Shown here: piece by piece, positions 61,871 through 64,000 of the stretch
Position numbering within the stretch: position 1 is the first letter of the stretch
Layout: each line of letters begins with the position of its first letter
Assembly (NCBI GenBank): GCA_022814565.1
Contig: JAKLNG010000003.1
Location: 1,364,001 to 1,428,000 of the forward strand
DNA: 64,000 nt
Source: Phaeophleospora eucalypticola
Lineage: Eukaryota; Ascomycota; Dothideomycetes; Mycosphaerellales; Mycosphaerellaceae
Direction of reading: 5' to 3'
The notes under the pieces: model-generated
What the model saw: the letters and a program-made list of their open reading frames with translations, nothing else
Databases searched by the model: none
Told to the model about the DNA's origin: nothing
Translations under genes and position numbers: made by a program

Positions 61871-64000
61871 TTAGTCCAAGCGGACACCCCTCTCCGGAGC
61901 GTCGGTGGCGTCGGAGGCTCCGTCGTCGTGGATCTCGAAGTCCATGGCGGCGGGAGCGCGGCTGCTGGTAGCGCCTGGAATGTGAGGGCTCGGACTGCCA
62001 TCGTTGTTGAAGGCGAAGCGCTTCATCGGTCCGTCGCCACGTGGAGTGGGAGTTCCGGCAGAATGGCCGCCAGCGCCGAAGGAGTCGAATCCGAATCTGG
62101 AAGAGGTTGGGGTGCCCAGACCACCGGTGTTATAGATGCCATGCTTGCCGGGAGCACTGAAGCTGAGCTGCTGATGGGCACCATCCAGTGGAGCACTGAG
62201 CGGCGCATCGTTGCGGATGCCCAAGCCGAAGGCACCAATGTTGAAGCTCGAGGTTGGAGTGCGGAGAGGTGCCGGTCTACGAGCGCCTTGATCCTTTGGT
62301 CCGCCAAAGCTGAAATTCTTTGTTGGAGAGTTGTCGGGATTGGCCATGCCGTTGTGCTTGTCTCCAGAGGTAGGGAAGCTGGAGGATAACAGACCAGCGC
62401 TCTGCTGCTTGTTTGCGCTGCCATCTCCAGCGCCACGAAAGCTGATTGCGTTGCGAGTAGCCGAACCCACAACATTCTCTGGGAAGAAGCTCGAAGTCTC
62501 ATGAGCCGGCCGAGTCGGGAGTGTACTCTTCTGTGGGCTCTTGAGGAGATCCTGAATGCTCTTCTTGACGTGCCAGTCGCTGGACTCACTGTCGCTTCCA
62601 ACGTCATACTTGGCGCGTCCGCTACCACCCGGAGCCTTGTCGAATGCCGTGGGTGGCTGGCATTCTGGCGAGCCCATCTTCGAGATGGATCGCAGGCGCC
62701 GGCCGTCTTGAGCGCGAACGTCGTAACCGCTGTTGGACGACGCGGAGGCCTCTTCACCGGAGCTCAAGCTATCATGGCGAGATGAGACGAAGGTCTCGAC
62801 CTCTCCAAGAATGCCCATCGACGACAGCTGACCGGCAACTTCGCGCTTCTCAGCCAGAGTCCGAGCTAGCTTTGTGTTCAGTGCACGTACGTTGGAATCG
62901 GACTGGTTGACTACCAAGAGCTGGTCCTGAAGAGTGTACTGCTCTGCGGCGAGTATGTGAAACTTAGCCTTGAGCTGGTACTCGCTCAAAGTCTTATTTG
63001 GACTGCTGGAGGGAGTCGAGAGTGCTGACTGTGTCGTGTCGATTATCATTCCAGCTCGACCACCGTGGGGAGCTGGTCGATGGGTGGGTGTCTCATCTCC
63101 AGTACCGTACGCGCCAAAGCTCGCTGCCTGGTTGGCACTGTGCCCGGCTTGCCCCGACTGGTCAAAGCTGCCATTGAACGGCGACTTGACCGCGTAGTCA
63201 AACTTCGAGTTGCCGGCCGCATTATTTGGCGATGCAGAATGCTGAAGGTTGTTGAAGGATCGCTTGGGGTCAACAGCAGCAGCTTGACTGTCCTTTGCGG
63301 TAGCGCTCTCCTCCTTGGTAGCACTCTTATCAAGTGGAGGAAAGATTGAGTTCTTGTGCTCTTCGCCTCCGTAGGGAACCAGCAAGAACTGGCCTTTTTC
63401 GTTGACTGTTATAGTCATGATCTTTCCGGGCTCAAGCGCCGTGCCGTCCCCCGCAGTGTCTTGATATTTGGGTGGCTCGCTCTTGCTGTCAGCCAGCATC
63501 TTTGCCGGCTTCGTGGCGATTGGAGTTGCTTCGTCATCGGACTGGCCGTCGTATTGATCGCCACTGTGTTCACGCAAGCTTGGAGCTCTCTGCACAGGCC
63601 CGCCGCGGAGTCCGCCTCGTCCACCGCGTCCACGCGTGCCGCGATTGTTATAGACGCCGCGCCGCGCGTAGTTGCTGTAAGAGGCGACCGGGGGTATGAG
63701 ACCAAAATTCTCAGAGTAGTTCAGAGGGTAGGCAAGGATGCTTGAAGTCGCTGGACACTTGACAAACTCCTCCACAACTTGACGTCCTACGTCGCTTGGA
63801 AAGTTCATGCCGTTCCACATGTTGCCGACCGAATGATGGTTGTGTGGCTGACGTATGCGGTAGAATTGATGGTAGGCAACATCCTTGACGAACACCCAGG
63901 TGAGAGGAAAGACCCTGTGAAGATTTAGCAGGGGCCCTCAACCGAAAGAGATTTCTTCTTGCTCACCCAACACATGGAAGGCCGTCTCGACGCTCCTTCC
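61871..64000 (-). CDS. RGG-box protein of unknown function, 5' end outside window
   Basis: The frame starts beyond the right edge. The visible exons are 64000-63967 and 63914-61871 with a GTGAGC...CACAG intron (63915-63966). The visible part is about 692 aa. An ordered N-terminal piece, VFPLTWVFVKDVAYHQFYRI then VGRQVVEEFVKCPATSSILA, is followed by an RGG box (RGTRGRGGRGGLRGG). A probable coiled coil follows (LSEYQLKAKFHILAAEQYTL, then LNTKLARTLAEKREVAGQLS). The tail is long, Gly/Ser/Pro-rich and disordered. The likely role is RNA binding, by composition only. The extreme first codons are uncertain because the exon is cut by the window. Confidence 0.68.

Overview
The window is nuclear DNA of a filamentous ascomycete (Pezizomycotina). 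The grounds are many short introns (46-115 nt, usually with a branch site close to a CAG or TAG acceptor), long intron-poor genes, about one gene per 2 kb on both strands, and families typical of these fungi: a XanA-type xanthine dioxygenase, a mitochondrial serine O-acetyltransferase of the MetX type, a CAP10/GT90 transferase, a LaeA-like methyltransferase, a Pth11/rhodopsin-like seven-TM protein and an F-box Cdc4. Dothideomycetes (Mycosphaerellales) is my best guess and is inference. I see no tRNA, rRNA, CRISPR array or intact transposon.

Layout, left to right. 0-10 kb: DUF1295 membrane reductase and an NmrA-like oxidoreductase (convergent), an uncertain small secreted protein, an alpha/beta hydrolase with four exons, and a RING protein with an RGG/SR-like tail. 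10-21 kb: a Pth11-like receptor, a large Ser/Thr-rich PAN-domain secreted protein, a disordered coiled-coil protein, xanthine dioxygenase with a textbook purine-regulator site upstream, and a serine carboxypeptidase. 22-31 kb: Sds22, an MFS transporter, a secreted protein made of four cysteine-paired repeats separated by dibasic sites, an NTF2-like protein and an Mte1/ZGRF1-type DUF2439 protein. 31-43 kb: a Ubp12-type deubiquitinase, a CLC chloride channel and serine O-acetyltransferase. 43-54 kb: a methyltransferase-like protein, an acyl-CoA/4-coumarate-CoA ligase, a broken F-box-like gene, a GT90 transferase, a decayed coding remnant, a LaeA-like methyltransferase and an MDP-1 phosphatase. 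54-64 kb: Cdc4, a hidden multi-exon membrane protein, and two disordered proteins, the last running off the right edge.

Most genes are unrelated housekeeping or accessory genes and do not form one pathway. The most unusual item is the repeat protein at 26312-27008. It has a signal peptide, four copies of a C-x17-C unit and dibasic or Arg-containing linkers, and it lies between an MFS exporter and a small NTF2-like protein. Other noteworthy points are a perfect TCGG-N6-CCGA site plus a GATA site in front of xanA, a 75-bp element shared at 80% identity between a carboxypeptidase intron and the DNA behind the MFS gene (possible relic introner-like element), a duplicated segment in serine O-acetyltransferase, and several damaged or fragmentary coding stretches at 3.2-3.8, 40.9-41.3, 46.9-48.0, 50.4-51.0 and 58.6-59.3 kb.

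Start codons were placed at the first supported ATG. Several long frames remain open upstream of the chosen ATG, and that is noted where relevant. Exon borders come from reading splice signals and frame continuity; there is no transcript evidence.
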